Assembly: GCA_030123525.1 (NCBI GenBank) | Contig: CP126125.1 | Location: 186,001-250,000, forward strand | DNA: 64,000 nt | Direction of reading: 5' to 3' | Origin: ELB16-189 sp018266435 | Lineage (GTDB): Bacteria > Bacteroidota > Bacteroidia > Cytophagales > Cyclobacteriaceae | Shown here: piece by piece, positions 7,320 to 16,845 of the stretch | Numbering within the stretch: the first letter of the stretch is position 1 | Layout of the letters: the number at the start of each line of letters is the position of its first letter | The notes under the pieces: generated by a model | The model's database searches: none | What the model was told of the DNA's origin: nothing | Seen by the model: only the letters and a program-made list of their open reading frames with translations | Position numbers and translations under genes: made by a program

Positions 7320-7528
7320 AATAAAAAGTGTAATGCTGCCCATAACATGGTGACCTGTATATGTACGAATCGGCCAGTTTGTTTACATCTATCATCTGGC
7401 TGAATAAATAAAGCCGGGCAATGACGTATACCGTCAACTCCATAACTTTACTCAACTTTAGTTCAGGCTGGACATTATAAAATTGGCGATCTTTGATAAA
7501 ATTTTATGTCCTTATCCTGATTAATACC

Positions 7529-8596
7529 ATGAATCGTACCCCAACAAAAACTGATTACCGGCCCGTTGCCTGGTGGCTGTACCTTGGCGTAATTATGTTA
7601 GTCGTTCAAATTGTGCTCGGTGGCATTACCCGTCTGACGGAAAGCGGGCTGAGCATCACCGAGTGGAATCCCATTACGGGTGTGATGCCGCCCCTGAGTG
7701 AAACTGCCTGGCAAGCTGAGTTTGACAAATACAAAACCACCAGCCAGTTTCAATACATCCATGCCGATTTTAAACTCAGCGATTTCAAAAAAATTTTCTT
7801 TTGGGAATGGCTCCACCGCAACTGGGCCCGGCTGATGGGGCTTGTCTTCCTGGCAGGGTTTATTTATTTTCTGGTTAAAAAAAAATTCAGCAAGCCCATG
7901 GTCTTGCCCTTGCTCCTACTGTTTTTTTTGGGCGCCATACAAGGCGCTATCGGATGGATCATGGTAAAAAGCGGACTGGTGCCCGAAAGACTGTTTGTGG
8001 GCCACGTGCAACTGGCCACTCATTTTATGGCGGCCCTGCTTTTACTGGCTTACACATTTTGGTTTGCACTTTCTTTGTCAGTGCCTGAGTCATCACTCAT
8101 CGTGAGCAGTAAACTTAAAAATACAAACACGGTACTCATAATTGTTCTATTCTTTCAATTAATCTACGGGTCATTTATGGCGGGACTGCACACAGCCCTT
8201 TTTGCTCCCACATGGCCCAGCATCAATGGCCAATGGCTGCCCGATGGAATGGGTAGAATAAACCCGGTATGGGAAAACTGGATTAATAATGAGTTAACCA
8301 TTCAGTTTATACACCGCGGCCTGGCTTATCTCTTACTCCTGCTGACGATAGTCTGGTGGAGAAGTTCGTTGAAGCCGAAAGGCGACCGGTTTTATCGTGT
8401 AGTGAGAACAATGCCCGTATTGTTAGTATCTGCCCAGGTACTGCTCGGCATTTTTACCGTAGTTCTTTCTCCTTACGGCAATAACCTGATCTATTTCGGC
8501 ATTGCCCATCAAACCGTAGGTATTTTATTTATGTTATCGCTTATTGCCGTGGCCTTTACCGTTAGAAAAAATAAATTGAAAGATGTGCCACTATGA
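7529..8596 (+). CDS. ctaA: Heme A synthase (COX15/CtaA family)
   Basis: An integral membrane monooxygenase that oxidises the C8 methyl of heme O to the formyl group of heme A for aa3-type cytochrome oxidase. The 355-residue protein shows about eight membrane segments and the family hallmarks: IVLGGITRLTESGLSITEWNPITGVMPP near residues 28-56, EWLHRNWARLMG with a heme-ligand His, GHVQLATHF, FIHRGLAYLLLLLTI and FGIAHQTVGILF. ATG 7529 begins MNRTPTKTDYRPVAWW; upstream in-frame TTG codons lie in the promoter region (GATCTTTG at about 7488). No oxidase subunit gene is adjacent. The ~210 bp before it hold no gene. Confidence 0.93.
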   Translation: MNRTPTKTDYRPVAWWLYLGVIMLVVQIVLGGITRLTESGLSITEWNPITGVMPPLSETAWQAEFDKYKTTSQFQYIHADFKLSDFKKIFFWEWLHRNWARLMGLVFLAGFIYFLVKKKFSKPMVLPLLLLFFLGAIQGAIGWIMVKSGLVPERLFVGHVQLATHFMAALLLLAYTFWFALSLSVPESSLIVSSKLKNTNTVLIIVLFFQLIYGSFMAGLHTALFAPTWPSINGQWLPDGMGRINPVWENWINNELTIQFIHRGLAYLLLLLTIVWWRSSLKPKGDRFYRVVRTMPVLLVSAQVLLGIFTVVLSPYGNNLIYFGIAHQTVGILFMLSLIAVAFTVRKNKLKDVPL

Positions 8597-8678
8597 TGCA
8601 AGCTACCAAACACAATAAATCATTTGAATTGTTCTGATCGGATACTTATCTTTTAACAAAAATTAACATTCACGAATC

Positions 8679-9089
8679 ATGAGTAAACTAATTATCAACC
8701 GGCTGGATTTTGCAAGAATAAAAAAGTGCATCAGCGATGCCAAACAGTTTAAATCCATCAACAAATCAGAGGCTGAAAAATTAATGAATGAACTGAATTC
8801 GGCCGAAATAGTAGAACCTGAAGAGGTGCCGGCCAATGTAGTAACCATGAACTCAATTGTGAAACTCAGCTTTTTAAACAACAAAAAACAAATTCAGTTT
8901 CAAATTGTCTACCCCGACCAGTCTAACTTAAAAGAAAATAAGATTTCAATTTTTTCGCCCATTGCCACGGCCCTGATCGGTTACAAAGTAAAAGATGAAA
9001 TCGAGTGGATTGTACCGGCTGGTCTGACCAAAATACGAATTGACAAAATAATTTATCAGCCCGAAGCGGCTGGCGACTATAATTTATAA
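8679..9089 (+). CDS. Rnk-like GreA/GreB C-terminal domain protein
   Basis: A 136-residue protein whose C-terminal part (residues about 55-125: VVTMNSIVKLSFLNNKKQIQFQIVYP ... ISIFSPIATALIGYKVKDEIEWIVPAG) matches the FKBP-like domain of GreA/GreB and Rnk. The N-terminal coiled coil that reaches into RNA polymerase in GreA is replaced by a short helix of about 35 residues, as in Rnk. It probably binds RNA polymerase near the secondary channel; in enterobacteria Rnk also affects nucleoside diphosphate kinase levels. The exact role here is inferred. Confidence 0.82.
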   Translation: MSKLIINRLDFARIKKCISDAKQFKSINKSEAEKLMNELNSAEIVEPEEVPANVVTMNSIVKLSFLNNKKQIQFQIVYPDQSNLKENKISIFSPIATALIGYKVKDEIEWIVPAGLTKIRIDKIIYQPEAAGDYNL

Positions 9090-9178
9090 TGCGAGCAGAG
9101 TAATTTTTTAATAATGTGACAACTTCACCCGGTTACACCAAGTTGGTCAGCGGATTTACCCTATAACAATTATGAGAA

Positions 9179-9586
9179 ATGAAATCCCGGTATCCGCATA
9201 ACGACCAGGTTAAAGCACTCTTAAAAGACAAAGCAGACTACATACAGCGAGAGGGGCTTAATTATTTACTACCCAAGTGGCAGCAAGTTGCAACCACTTA
9301 TTCCACCCGTGAAAGTTCCATTTACGAGTGGCTCAATGATATGGATGCCCAGAGAATAATTGACGAAATACTTGCTGTCCTTCCGCCTGCTGAAAAAGTA
9401 AAAACAGAGCAAGACCTTAGCGTGATGGATTCTCAAGTCATTAAAAATACTTTCGAAGTCAACGAATGTATTTGGGGCCAACAAGAAGAGACCGCCCATC
9501 GGTATAACCGACAAAAAAACTGGTACTATTACCGAATCAATCAAGCTGTTTTTGAACTAGAAAAAGAACGATTTACCAAAAAATAA
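9179..9586 (+). CDS. Hypothetical protein
   Basis: A 135-residue soluble, helical and strongly charged protein I do not recognise (MKSRYPHNDQVKALLKDKAD at the start). It has no signal peptide or membrane segment, a Tyr/Trp-rich patch near residues 110-122 (RQKNWYYYRINQAVFELEKE) and one Cys. It lies downstream of the Rnk-like gene on the same strand with a 90-bp gap, and no function can be drawn from that. Confidence 0.55.
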   Translation: MKSRYPHNDQVKALLKDKADYIQREGLNYLLPKWQQVATTYSTRESSIYEWLNDMDAQRIIDEILAVLPPAEKVKTEQDLSVMDSQVIKNTFEVNECIWGQQEETAHRYNRQKNWYYYRINQAVFELEKERFTKK

Positions 9587-9786
9587 TAAAAGGATGCAGA
9601 GTAGAATGTATTGATTGAAAATAATCAGGCCCAAGCCCGAAAAAATACATTTTTGTAGTACGGGGTGAAGATTAGTTTTAACGTATAACTCCGGATAAAA
9701 TAAAACCAGGCTGATACCAACAAATAAAAAATTATAAGAATTACATGAAAATGATACACTTCGTTAAAAAATTTGAAAAAACTGAA

Positions 9787-11184
9787 ATGCATAAACCCTT
9801 TTACAAAATAAGCAGGTGCCTGGCTTTCCTATTTTCCATGATCCTGTTTTCTTGTTCACAACCTAACGAACACCATACCCCATCTATTATACCTTACGAA
9901 GTGAATGCGCCCTTTTTAGATAGCCTTTCGCAACGCACATTTAATTTTTTTTGGGAGACAGCCGACAGCACTACCGGCAACCTGCCTGACCGGTGGCCAA
10001 GCAAAAGTTTTTCGAGCATCGCCTCTACCGGTTTCGGGCTGACCGCCTACTTGATTGGTGTAGAGCGGGGCTACATTACACGAGACCAAAGCGCACAGCG
10101 TGTGTTAAAAACCCTGCGCTTTTTTCAACAGGCACCCAAAGGAGACAAACCCACCGGAACATCAGGTTACAAAGGTTTTTTCTATCACTTCATTGACATG
10201 AAGACTGGTCTTCGCTTCAGGGAAGTAGAATTATCAACCATTGATACCGGTTTGCTCATGGCCGGCATACTGAGTTGCCAATCGTTCTTCGACCAGGAAA
10301 ATGAAACCGAAAAAGAAATCCGTTCAATCGCTGATTCACTCTTCCTTGCCGTAGAGTGGGATTGGGCCCTGAACAAAAAAGGAACCATGAGCATGGGCTG
10401 GCATCCGGAGGGTGGATTCATTGAAGCTTCCTGGCAAGGGTACAATGAAGGAATGATTTTATACCTCATGGCATTGGGTTCAACAACCCATCCGGTTCCT
10501 CAATCGAGTTGGAATGCGTGGACGCAAACCTATCAGTGGGGAAAATATTTTGGGTATGAACACGTCAACTTCGGTCCATTGTTTGGACATCAGTATTCAC
10601 ACTGTTGGGTTGACTTCAGGGGCATTCAAGATGACTACATCCGGTCAAAAGGAATAGACTATTTTGAAAATTCGCGAAGAGCTACACTTGCCAACCGTGC
10701 CTACTGCATTGCCAACAGCGGAGGGTGGAAAGGCTACGGAGAAGATACCTGGGGCCTAACGGCCTGCGATGGTCCGGGTAATGAAAATAAATCAAACCCC
10801 AATATGGCTTTTATGGGTTATCACGCAAGAGGAGCTGCCCAGTGGTATGTGGAAGATGACGGCACCCTTGCCCCGACAGCCGCGGGCGGGTCTATTCCGT
10901 TTGCACCCAGCGAATGTATTGCCGCATTAAAAAACATGAAGCAAAATTTGGGTGAAAAAATATTCGGCCAATACGGATTTAAAGATGCCTTCAACCAAAC
11001 CATTACCTACCAGGATGGTTCGGCCGGATGGTTTGATCAGGACTATTTGGGAATTGACCAGGGAGCCATCCTCATCGGAATTGAAAACTATCGAAATGAT
11101 TTTGTGTGGCGCCTGATGAAAAAAAACAAATACATGGTTTCCGGATTAAAAAAGGCCGGCTTTACCGGGGGATGGATTCAGTAA
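9787..11184 (+). CDS. Lipoprotein glucanase of the glucoamylase-like (PF10091, GH144-type) family
   Basis: A 465-residue lipoprotein: lipobox LFSC with Cys23 after a basic/hydrophobic signal, so the mature enzyme is tethered to a membrane, probably the outer one. The body is an (alpha/alpha)6 barrel of the glycoamylase family, opening FNFFWETADSTTGNLPDRWP and continuing STGFGLTAYLIGVERGY, MSMGWHPEGGFIEASWQGYNEGMIL and SHCWVDFRGIQDDY. Characterised relatives include endo-beta-1,2-glucanases (GH144). Substrate is therefore likely a beta-1,2-glucan, not starch. An in-frame ATG 14 codons earlier (9745) would add a charged stretch before the signal peptide and is less likely. The 3' end overlaps the convergent CadD-like gene by 39 bp. 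Confidence 0.82.
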   Translation: MHKPFYKISRCLAFLFSMILFSCSQPNEHHTPSIIPYEVNAPFLDSLSQRTFNFFWETADSTTGNLPDRWPSKSFSSIASTGFGLTAYLIGVERGYITRDQSAQRVLKTLRFFQQAPKGDKPTGTSGYKGFFYHFIDMKTGLRFREVELSTIDTGLLMAGILSCQSFFDQENETEKEIRSIADSLFLAVEWDWALNKKGTMSMGWHPEGGFIEASWQGYNEGMILYLMALGSTTHPVPQSSWNAWTQTYQWGKYFGYEHVNFGPLFGHQYSHCWVDFRGIQDDYIRSKGIDYFENSRRATLANRAYCIANSGGWKGYGEDTWGLTACDGPGNENKSNPNMAFMGYHARGAAQWYVEDDGTLAPTAAGGSIPFAPSECIAALKNMKQNLGEKIFGQYGFKDAFNQTITYQDGSAGWFDQDYLGIDQGAILIGIENYRNDFVWRLMKKNKYMVSGLKKAGFTGGWIQ

Positions 11185-11811
11185 AACTATTTTATTTTTT
11201 TCTTTGCCTGTTACCTCCACGTCCTCTTCGGTGTTGACATAAATATAAATACCCACTAAAATCATAATGATGGGCAGCACACGTTGGCTGTGGTTAGCCA
11301 CCACTTTAAAAACCCTGAGACGGCTGATGTACAATCCTGAAATGCCTAGTAACAAAAAACAAACAATAAACACACCGGCAATCACTTCATCGCTGCGCTC
11401 GTTGGAGTCGGCAAACAACGGAACAAAGACTGAAAGTGTATCCATGCTATCCATCAGCATGGCAGCACCCAATACCAACTCAGCGCTGCCTGATGCAAAT
11501 TGTTTTTTTGATTCATAGCCTTCCTTTGAAAAAAAACTTTTTATTAATAAATAAATTCCTACGATAGAAAGAAGCACACCGATGTACTTGATGTATTCAG
11601 GCGGAATGTGTGCCAGTGTAAGAGACAATCCCAAAATAATGCACAGCAAAATCAACATCGACACATAATACGACAACAACAAACTGAGGCGGCTACCTTC
11701 TCTGGCGGTTAAGAAACTGGTGTAGATAATCAGGTTATCGGTATTGGTGCTGGCAAATGTAATTACTGTTACAGCCGCTACCTGAAAAAAAACAGATAAA
11801 GACATAATCAA
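11146..11811 (-). CDS. CadD-like cadmium resistance family membrane transporter
   Basis: A 221-residue membrane protein with about six hydrophobic segments. The opening VAAVTVITFASTNTDNLIIYTSFL, the second half VLGAAMLMDSMDTLSVFVPLF and VIAGVFIVCFLLLGISGLYIS form the two repeated halves typical of the CadD family within the LysE-type transporters. In Gram-positive bacteria CadD confers cadmium resistance; here the substrate is inferred from family only. Its last codons are antisense to the end of the convergent glucanase gene. Start lies 22 bp below recN's stop, so it may be read through from the recN operon. Confidence 0.78.
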   Translation of the reverse strand: MIMSLSVFFQVAAVTVITFASTNTDNLIIYTSFLTAREGSRLSLLLSYYVSMLILLCIILGLSLTLAHIPPEYIKYIGVLLSIVGIYLLIKSFFSKEGYESKKQFASGSAELVLGAAMLMDSMDTLSVFVPLFADSNERSDEVIAGVFIVCFLLLGISGLYISRLRVFKVVANHSQRVLPIIMILVGIYIYVNTEEDVEVTGKEKNKIVLLNPSPGKAGLF

Positions 11812-11833
11812 AAAAAATATTAAATTCTAAAAA

Positions 11834-13486
11834 CTATCCCTCCATCAACTCCTTGGCGTTTTCCAAATTTATGGCCGATGGTTTTTCTCCGCCAATCATT
11901 TTGGCGAGTTCCACCACACGGTCATGGTCGTTCAGTTTTTTAATCTGGCTTTCAGTTTTTAATGACGAAGAATTTTTAAATACAAAATAATGTGCATCGG
12001 CCTTGGCGGCAATTTGTGGCAAATGACTGATGGCAATCACCTGGTGCCTCTGCGACATTTCTTTCATGCGATTGCCCAGGCGAATGGCCACTTCGCCCGA
12101 AACACCCGTATCAATCTCATCTAAAACAAGTGTAGGCAGCATTTTCTTTTCGGCCATTACGTACTTAATAGAGAACATCACGCGTGAAAACTCTCCGCCT
12201 GAAGCCACTTGTGCCAACGATTTGGGTGCAATGCCCTTGTTGGCACTGAAGAGAATTTCAATCCGGTCAATGCCGGCAGCCGAGGGATTGGTTATTTCGT
12301 TTACGATTTCAAGGCGGGCATCAGGCATTCCTAATTCTTGTAACAGCTTCATCAATTGCCTGCACAGTGGTTGAAAGGTTTTGGTGCGTGAGTCAGATAA
12401 TTTTTTGGCCTTTTCATTCAACTGAGTTTCTGATTGCGTTAACTCTTTTTTAACTTGATCTACTTCATGGTCAATGTTTGTTGCCTTGGTAAAGCGGATT
12501 TGCAAAGATTGCTGAAGGCGGAGGAGATCAGTAATGTGATTGACGCGGTGTTTTTGCTGCAAGTGATAGATCAGGCTCAGTCGCTCGCTGATGTATTCGG
12601 TCCGCTTTGGGTCAACTTCTGTTTTTTCGTTTATTCGTTCGGTTTCATCAAAAATATCATTAAGCTCAATCCGGGCACTTTCCAGCCGGGCTAGTAAATG
12701 TTCAACTTCTTTTGAGTACGCGGCTATGGTGTTAAATTCATTCTTAACTGAGGCCATCTGGCGAATGACTGAAAATTCTGAATCTCCTAATTGTTGTGTA
12801 ACCGTAATTAATTTCGATTTGATTTCTTCTGCGTGTTCTAATATTTTCAATTCATTCTCTAATGAGCTTTGCTCATTCTCAATAAGATTGGCTTGTGTCA
12901 GTTCATCCAACTGAAATTTTAAAAACTCGGTTTCCTGGCGCAAGGTGGTTGACTCGGCCAATACATCATCGTATTTTTTTTTGAGTTTCAAAAATTCTTC
13001 CCATGTGTTTTGATAATCTGTTTTAATCTTTTTGTTTTCGGCAAACGAATCAATCAGGCTCAGCTGAAACTGGTGTTTACCCAATTCGAGAGTTTCGTGC
13101 TGCGAATGAATTTCCATCAGGCGGCTTCCGATTTTTTTCATTACTTCCAGTGTTACCGGTGTATCGTTGATGAAAGCTCTGCTTTTTCCCTGTGGATTGA
13201 TTTCTCTGCGAAACCCGGTTTGGTTTGCATAATCTAAATTCTCTTCTTCAAAAAGGGGCTGAAGGTGGTATTCAGAAATATCAAACACGCCCTCTACTAT
13301 ACATTTTTCATTTTCGTTCCATAAGGATTTGGCATCTGCCCGGTTGCCCAACAGTAAACCGATGGCGCCCAGTAAAATAGATTTTCCGGCTCCTGTTTCG
13401 CCTGTAATCACATTGAGGTGAGAGGAAGGCTTCAGTTCCAATTCCCGAATTAGCGCAAAATTCTTTATGGAAAGAGACGTCAGCAT
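11834..13486 (-). CDS. recN: DNA repair ATPase RecN
   Basis: A 550-residue SMC-like ATPase for double-strand-break repair. Walker A is GETGAGKSILLGAIGLLLG (residues about 29-47), a coiled-coil region spans about 150-370, the ABC-type signature is VASGGEFSRVMFSIKY near 425 and Walker B is PTLVLDEIDTGVSGE near 453, followed by the His-loop ISHLPQIAAKAD. Length and order are normal for RecN. It is the last gene of the bamD-rpoZ-coaBC-porD-recN block, a common Bacteroidota arrangement. Confidence 0.95.
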   Translation of the reverse strand: MLTSLSIKNFALIRELELKPSSHLNVITGETGAGKSILLGAIGLLLGNRADAKSLWNENEKCIVEGVFDISEYHLQPLFEEENLDYANQTGFRREINPQGKSRAFINDTPVTLEVMKKIGSRLMEIHSQHETLELGKHQFQLSLIDSFAENKKIKTDYQNTWEEFLKLKKKYDDVLAESTTLRQETEFLKFQLDELTQANLIENEQSSLENELKILEHAEEIKSKLITVTQQLGDSEFSVIRQMASVKNEFNTIAAYSKEVEHLLARLESARIELNDIFDETERINEKTEVDPKRTEYISERLSLIYHLQQKHRVNHITDLLRLQQSLQIRFTKATNIDHEVDQVKKELTQSETQLNEKAKKLSDSRTKTFQPLCRQLMKLLQELGMPDARLEIVNEITNPSAAGIDRIEILFSANKGIAPKSLAQVASGGEFSRVMFSIKYVMAEKKMLPTLVLDEIDTGVSGEVAIRLGNRMKEMSQRHQVIAISHLPQIAAKADAHYFVFKNSSSLKTESQIKKLNDHDRVVELAKMIGGEKPSAINLENAKELMEG

Positions 13487-13548
13487 AAAATAAGGGAAGC
13501 AAGATAGGCCACAACGCCTTTACTTCAAAAGAAACCTACAATGTTGTA

Positions 13549-14436
13549 TCAGTTAGACACCATCTTTTGGTAGGTAGTTCGTTTGGGGTCAAGCAGACTC
13601 ACAATGTCGTAGGCTTCGCGCCTCACGTTCAGGTTTCCGTCTGAAAAAACATTGGTCAGCTCATTGGCTTTGGTATCGAAGAATGCTATAATGGCAATAG
13701 CCGTAGGAAATATATTCCACACTTTTTTCACGGTGCGAAGTGCCTCTAAAATTTGCTCGCGTCCCTGGTCAGGGTTTTTGCTGAAGTTATCAAGTGCCAG
13801 GCGATGGTATTTGTATGAAATTTTTCGCATGTCTGCCATTTGTGAGTTATTAAGGTTATCCATTAGTGCATAGCGGCTGCGGTTGCTGCCCAGTGCCACC
13901 CACCCCGGGTGCGTGCTGGTCTGTGCATTGTTTACTACCTGCAACATTTTTTGCACAAAGGGATTACCCCCCATCTCGCTAAACGAATCATAATCATAAG
14001 CTAATATGGTATAGGCATAAAATGCCAACATGGAAGTGAGGTTGTTTGTGTACGAGTTGTCGCTATAATCCATCGGCTGCGATTCAATGTATTCAAATTC
14101 AAACTCACGGTCGGCAAAATTCAATAAAACCGTTTCATAATTGGTGTTGTAAACCGGACGCGAAGCCACCACTTGTGCGCTGGCGGTATAACTGCCTATG
14201 GCTTGAATCGGGCTGATGTTGATAAAAATTGTGCAGTTTATTTTCTCATACTGCTTAAACACATCGTTTGTCCATTTTCGTGAGTTGAGAAAAGCGGCAA
14301 ATGATTTTTCCATGTCTTTAAATACTGAGCGGTCAGAAGTCTGAACCTGGTCAGCATTGATGGTGACTTTACAGTTCAATTCCTGGGCTTGGCTCTTTCC
14401 AACCAAAAGTATTGCGATGAGCAGGTACTTATGCAT
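13549..14436 (-). CDS. DUF4835 family protein (PorD-like, linked to type IX secretion)
   Basis: A 295-residue exported protein. The signal peptide is MHKYLLIAILLVGKSQAQE, and the mature start LNCKVTINADQVQTSDRSVFKDMEKSFAAFLNSRKWTND is the DUF4835 signature. This family is named PorD in some annotations and is associated with type IX secretion in Bacteroidota; the mechanism is not settled. ATG 14436 is preferred to an upstream in-frame ATG (14475) because it gives the signal peptide directly; it overlaps the coaBC stop by 8 bp. A T9SS substrate is present at 58.3-61.2 kb. Confidence 0.8.
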   Translation of the reverse strand: MHKYLLIAILLVGKSQAQELNCKVTINADQVQTSDRSVFKDMEKSFAAFLNSRKWTNDVFKQYEKINCTIFINISPIQAIGSYTASAQVVASRPVYNTNYETVLLNFADREFEFEYIESQPMDYSDNSYTNNLTSMLAFYAYTILAYDYDSFSEMGGNPFVQKMLQVVNNAQTSTHPGWVALGSNRSRYALMDNLNNSQMADMRKISYKYHRLALDNFSKNPDQGREQILEALRTVKKVWNIFPTAIAIIAFFDTKANELTNVFSDGNLNVRREAYDIVSLLDPKRTTYQKMVSN

Positions 14437-15631
14437 GAATGTGTTCACTGATGGCATTAACGATGTCAATGGCAACTTCTTTCTTATTTTTTAAAGAAAA
14501 TTTTGTGGCGTTTAGTTTTTTGTCAATTAGCGTAATCCGGTTGGTATCATGCCCAAAGCCTGCCCCTTTGTCATTGAGTGAGTTAAGTACGATTAAGTCA
14601 AAATTTTTAGCCTTAATCTTTTTTTCGGCATGGGCTTGTTCGTTTTCTGTTTCTAAGGCAAACCCTACAATAAACTGGTCTTCTCTTTTCATTTTACCAA
14701 GATCGGCCGCAATGTCGGGATTTTGAATTAGTTCAATCGTCAATCCGGCAGTTGATTTTTTTATTTTCTGATCTGCTTTGGTCAAAGGTTTAAAATCAGC
14801 AACAGCCGCAGAGAGTACAGCAATATCGGATGCAGGAAAGTGCTTCAGCGCTTCGCGGTGCATGTCATCGGCCGAAGTAATTTTAGTGATGGTTACATTG
14901 GGTACAGAAAGGCTGAGATGAGTGGGCCCGGAAATCAAATTTACTTCGGCACCTTGCCGGGCCAATTCTTCGGCAATGGCAAACCCCATTTTTCCGGTTG
15001 AATTATTCCCAATAAATCGCACCGGGTCAATAGCTTCGTAAGTGGGGCCTGCTGTAACGAGTGCTTTCTTGCCTTTTAGCCTTAGGTTGGTTGAAAAAAA
15101 AGATTTCAGTTGGATCACTATTTCTTCAGGTTCGGCCATTCTACCGGTGCCGGTCAATCCGCTGGCCAACTCTCCGTATTCAGGGTTAATCAGGTGATTG
15201 CCAAACGAAACCAACCGGTTGATGTTGGTCTGTGTGGACTGGTGTTGTAACATATCTAAATCCATAGCCGGAGCGAAAAAAACGGGGCATCGTGCGCTCA
15301 GGTAAACAGCGGATAATAGATTGTCACAAAATCCATTGGCCATTTTAGCAACGGTATTGGCCGAAGCCGGTGCAATCATTAACACATCAGCCCATAAGCC
15401 TAACTCAACATGATTGCTCCATACGCCTGATTGATCTTTAACAAAATCAGACTCTACCGGGTTTTTAGAAAGTGTGGATAAGGTGAGCGGAGTGATAAAC
15501 TCTTTTGCCGAAGGGGTCATGATCACTTTCACGTCAGCACCGGCTTTCACCAACAAACGAACCAACACAGCCGCTTTGTATGCAGCTATGCTCCCTGTAA
15601 CTCCCAGCAATATTCGCTTGCCGGACAACAT
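14429..15631 (-). CDS. coaBC: Bifunctional phosphopantothenoylcysteine decarboxylase / phosphopantothenate-cysteine ligase
   Basis: Catalyses two consecutive steps of coenzyme A synthesis in the cytosol. The N-terminal flavoprotein decarboxylase domain (residues 1-180) has TGSIAAYKAAVLVRLLVKAG, the Asn/His region GVWSNHVELGLWADVLMIAPASANTVAKMANGFCDNLL and FAPAMDLDM. The C-terminal ligase (about 190-400) has KKALVTAGPTYEAIDPVRFIGNNSTGKMGFAIAEELARQGAEV and the KIKK segment binding CTP phosphates. Full length, normal motifs. It sits 5 bp after rpoZ and overlaps the following gene. Confidence 0.95.
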   Translation of the reverse strand: MLSGKRILLGVTGSIAAYKAAVLVRLLVKAGADVKVIMTPSAKEFITPLTLSTLSKNPVESDFVKDQSGVWSNHVELGLWADVLMIAPASANTVAKMANGFCDNLLSAVYLSARCPVFFAPAMDLDMLQHQSTQTNINRLVSFGNHLINPEYGELASGLTGTGRMAEPEEIVIQLKSFFSTNLRLKGKKALVTAGPTYEAIDPVRFIGNNSTGKMGFAIAEELARQGAEVNLISGPTHLSLSVPNVTITKITSADDMHREALKHFPASDIAVLSAAVADFKPLTKADQKIKKSTAGLTIELIQNPDIAADLGKMKREDQFIVGFALETENEQAHAEKKIKAKNFDLIVLNSLNDKGAGFGHDTNRITLIDKKLNATKFSLKNKKEVAIDIVNAISEHIHA

Positions 15632-15636
15632 GGTAT

Positions 15637-15966
15637 TTATCCTGCTTTGGTTTCTTCAGCCGGCTCAACTTCGCGCATGCGGAAGTTCAGTTTGCCTTCC
15701 AAAAACTCTTCGGTGGCAGTAGTCGTGGGCTTGGGCATGCGTTCGTAAAACTTAGAGATCTCAATTTGTTCGCGGTTTTCAAAAACCTCTTCTAAGTTAT
15801 CAACGGTGGTAGCAAACTCTGAAAGTTTATTGTTCAGTTCTTCTTTCAGGTTTACCGATATTTGTTTTGCTCGCTTTGAAATCACCACCACTGATCTATA
15901 CAAGTTTCCGGTGGGAGCCGAAATTTTTTCTACATCGCGGGTGATAATGGACGGTTGAGTTGCCAT
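15637..15966 (-). CDS. rpoZ: RNA polymerase omega subunit
   Basis: A 109-residue Rpb6/omega-type subunit that helps assemble RNA polymerase. The core is LYRSVVVISKRAKQISVNLKEELNNKLSEF (residues about 22-51), as in the Bacteroidota version, with an extended acidic C-terminus ending EVEPAEETKAG. It lies between bamD and coaBC with gaps of 6 and 5 bp, a conserved order in this phylum and clearly one transcript. Confidence 0.9.
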   Translation of the reverse strand: MATQPSIITRDVEKISAPTGNLYRSVVVISKRAKQISVNLKEELNNKLSEFATTVDNLEEVFENREQIEISKFYERMPKPTTTATEEFLEGKLNFRMREVEPAEETKAG

Positions 15967-15972
15967 AAATGA

Positions 15973-16815
15973 TTAATTTTTAGTTGTAACAGACGATTTT
16001 GCTTTTAAAAAATTTATTTGATTAAGACTTGAGGTATAGTATTGTTGCGCCTCTTTAAGATAATTGCTGTTGGGAAAACTGTCGAGCATTTCCTGATAGT
16101 ATTCTAAGGTGGTTTGGTACCTTTCTAACTGTTTAGATGGAATACTTTGCTGAGCAAATTTATACTCAGCTTGTATTTTAAGGTAGGCCATTTGTTCAAG
16201 AAATTTTGAATCAGGAAATGTTTTTCTAAAGTTGGTAATGGCAATAACAGACGCATGATAATACCTCATTTTATAATACAACATGACATTATCAAATTCT
16301 TTTTTTTCCAGTTTTACCTGACTTTTAGCAACCACCTCAGAGGCTTTGTCAGAAAACTGGCTGCCGGCAAACTGGTTTAAAAAATTTTGCATGGCCTGCA
16401 TGGCTTCGATGCTGCTTTTCTGGTCAAGTTGAGCATCTGGCGAAGCCATGTACAGCGCATACGCATACATGAAGTAGGCTTCTTCTGCCAATTGGCTGCG
16501 TCCGTATGTTTCATAGAAAACTTTGAACTGGTTAGATGCCAGCAAATACGTCTTTTGGTAGTACTGGCAATACGCCAGGTAAAACTCTACTTTCTCTCCT
16601 TCGGGCAGACCACGAACAATAGGCAAAATCTGCTCAAACAGGATAGAGGTGTGGTAATAATCCTTTTTCTTAAAATAATTTTGTCCGGCCTCGTACTTCA
16701 AACGCCAGTCTTCGCTGCGCTCAATTCTCCTAAACCGGCTGCACGACAATGCAACGGCAGCAAGAATAAGCAGCAAGAATAATTTTTGGATAGCCGAAGA
16801 AGTCAAAAAATGCAT
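15973..16815 (-). CDS. bamD: Outer-membrane assembly lipoprotein BamD
   Basis: A 280-residue TPR lipoprotein of the BAM complex that inserts beta-barrel proteins in the outer membrane. Signal peptide and lipobox are IQKLFLLLILAAVALSCS, with the lipid-modified Cys near residue 26; then TPR helices LKYEAGQNYFKKKDYYHTSILFEQILP and KVEFYLAYCQYYQKTYLLASNQFK match YfiO/BamD. An open frame extends 60 codons further upstream to 16995, but the promoter at 16846-16875 lies within that extension and the lipoprotein signal begins at 16815, so 16815 is the true start. First gene of the five-gene block. Confidence 0.9.
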   Translation of the reverse strand: MHFLTSSAIQKLFLLLILAAVALSCSRFRRIERSEDWRLKYEAGQNYFKKKDYYHTSILFEQILPIVRGLPEGEKVEFYLAYCQYYQKTYLLASNQFKVFYETYGRSQLAEEAYFMYAYALYMASPDAQLDQKSSIEAMQAMQNFLNQFAGSQFSDKASEVVAKSQVKLEKKEFDNVMLYYKMRYYHASVIAITNFRKTFPDSKFLEQMAYLKIQAEYKFAQQSIPSKQLERYQTTLEYYQEMLDSFPNSNYLKEAQQYYTSSLNQINFLKAKSSVTTKN

Positions 16816-16845
16816 TAAAACTGATTTTGTGCCCGAATAAGCCTG

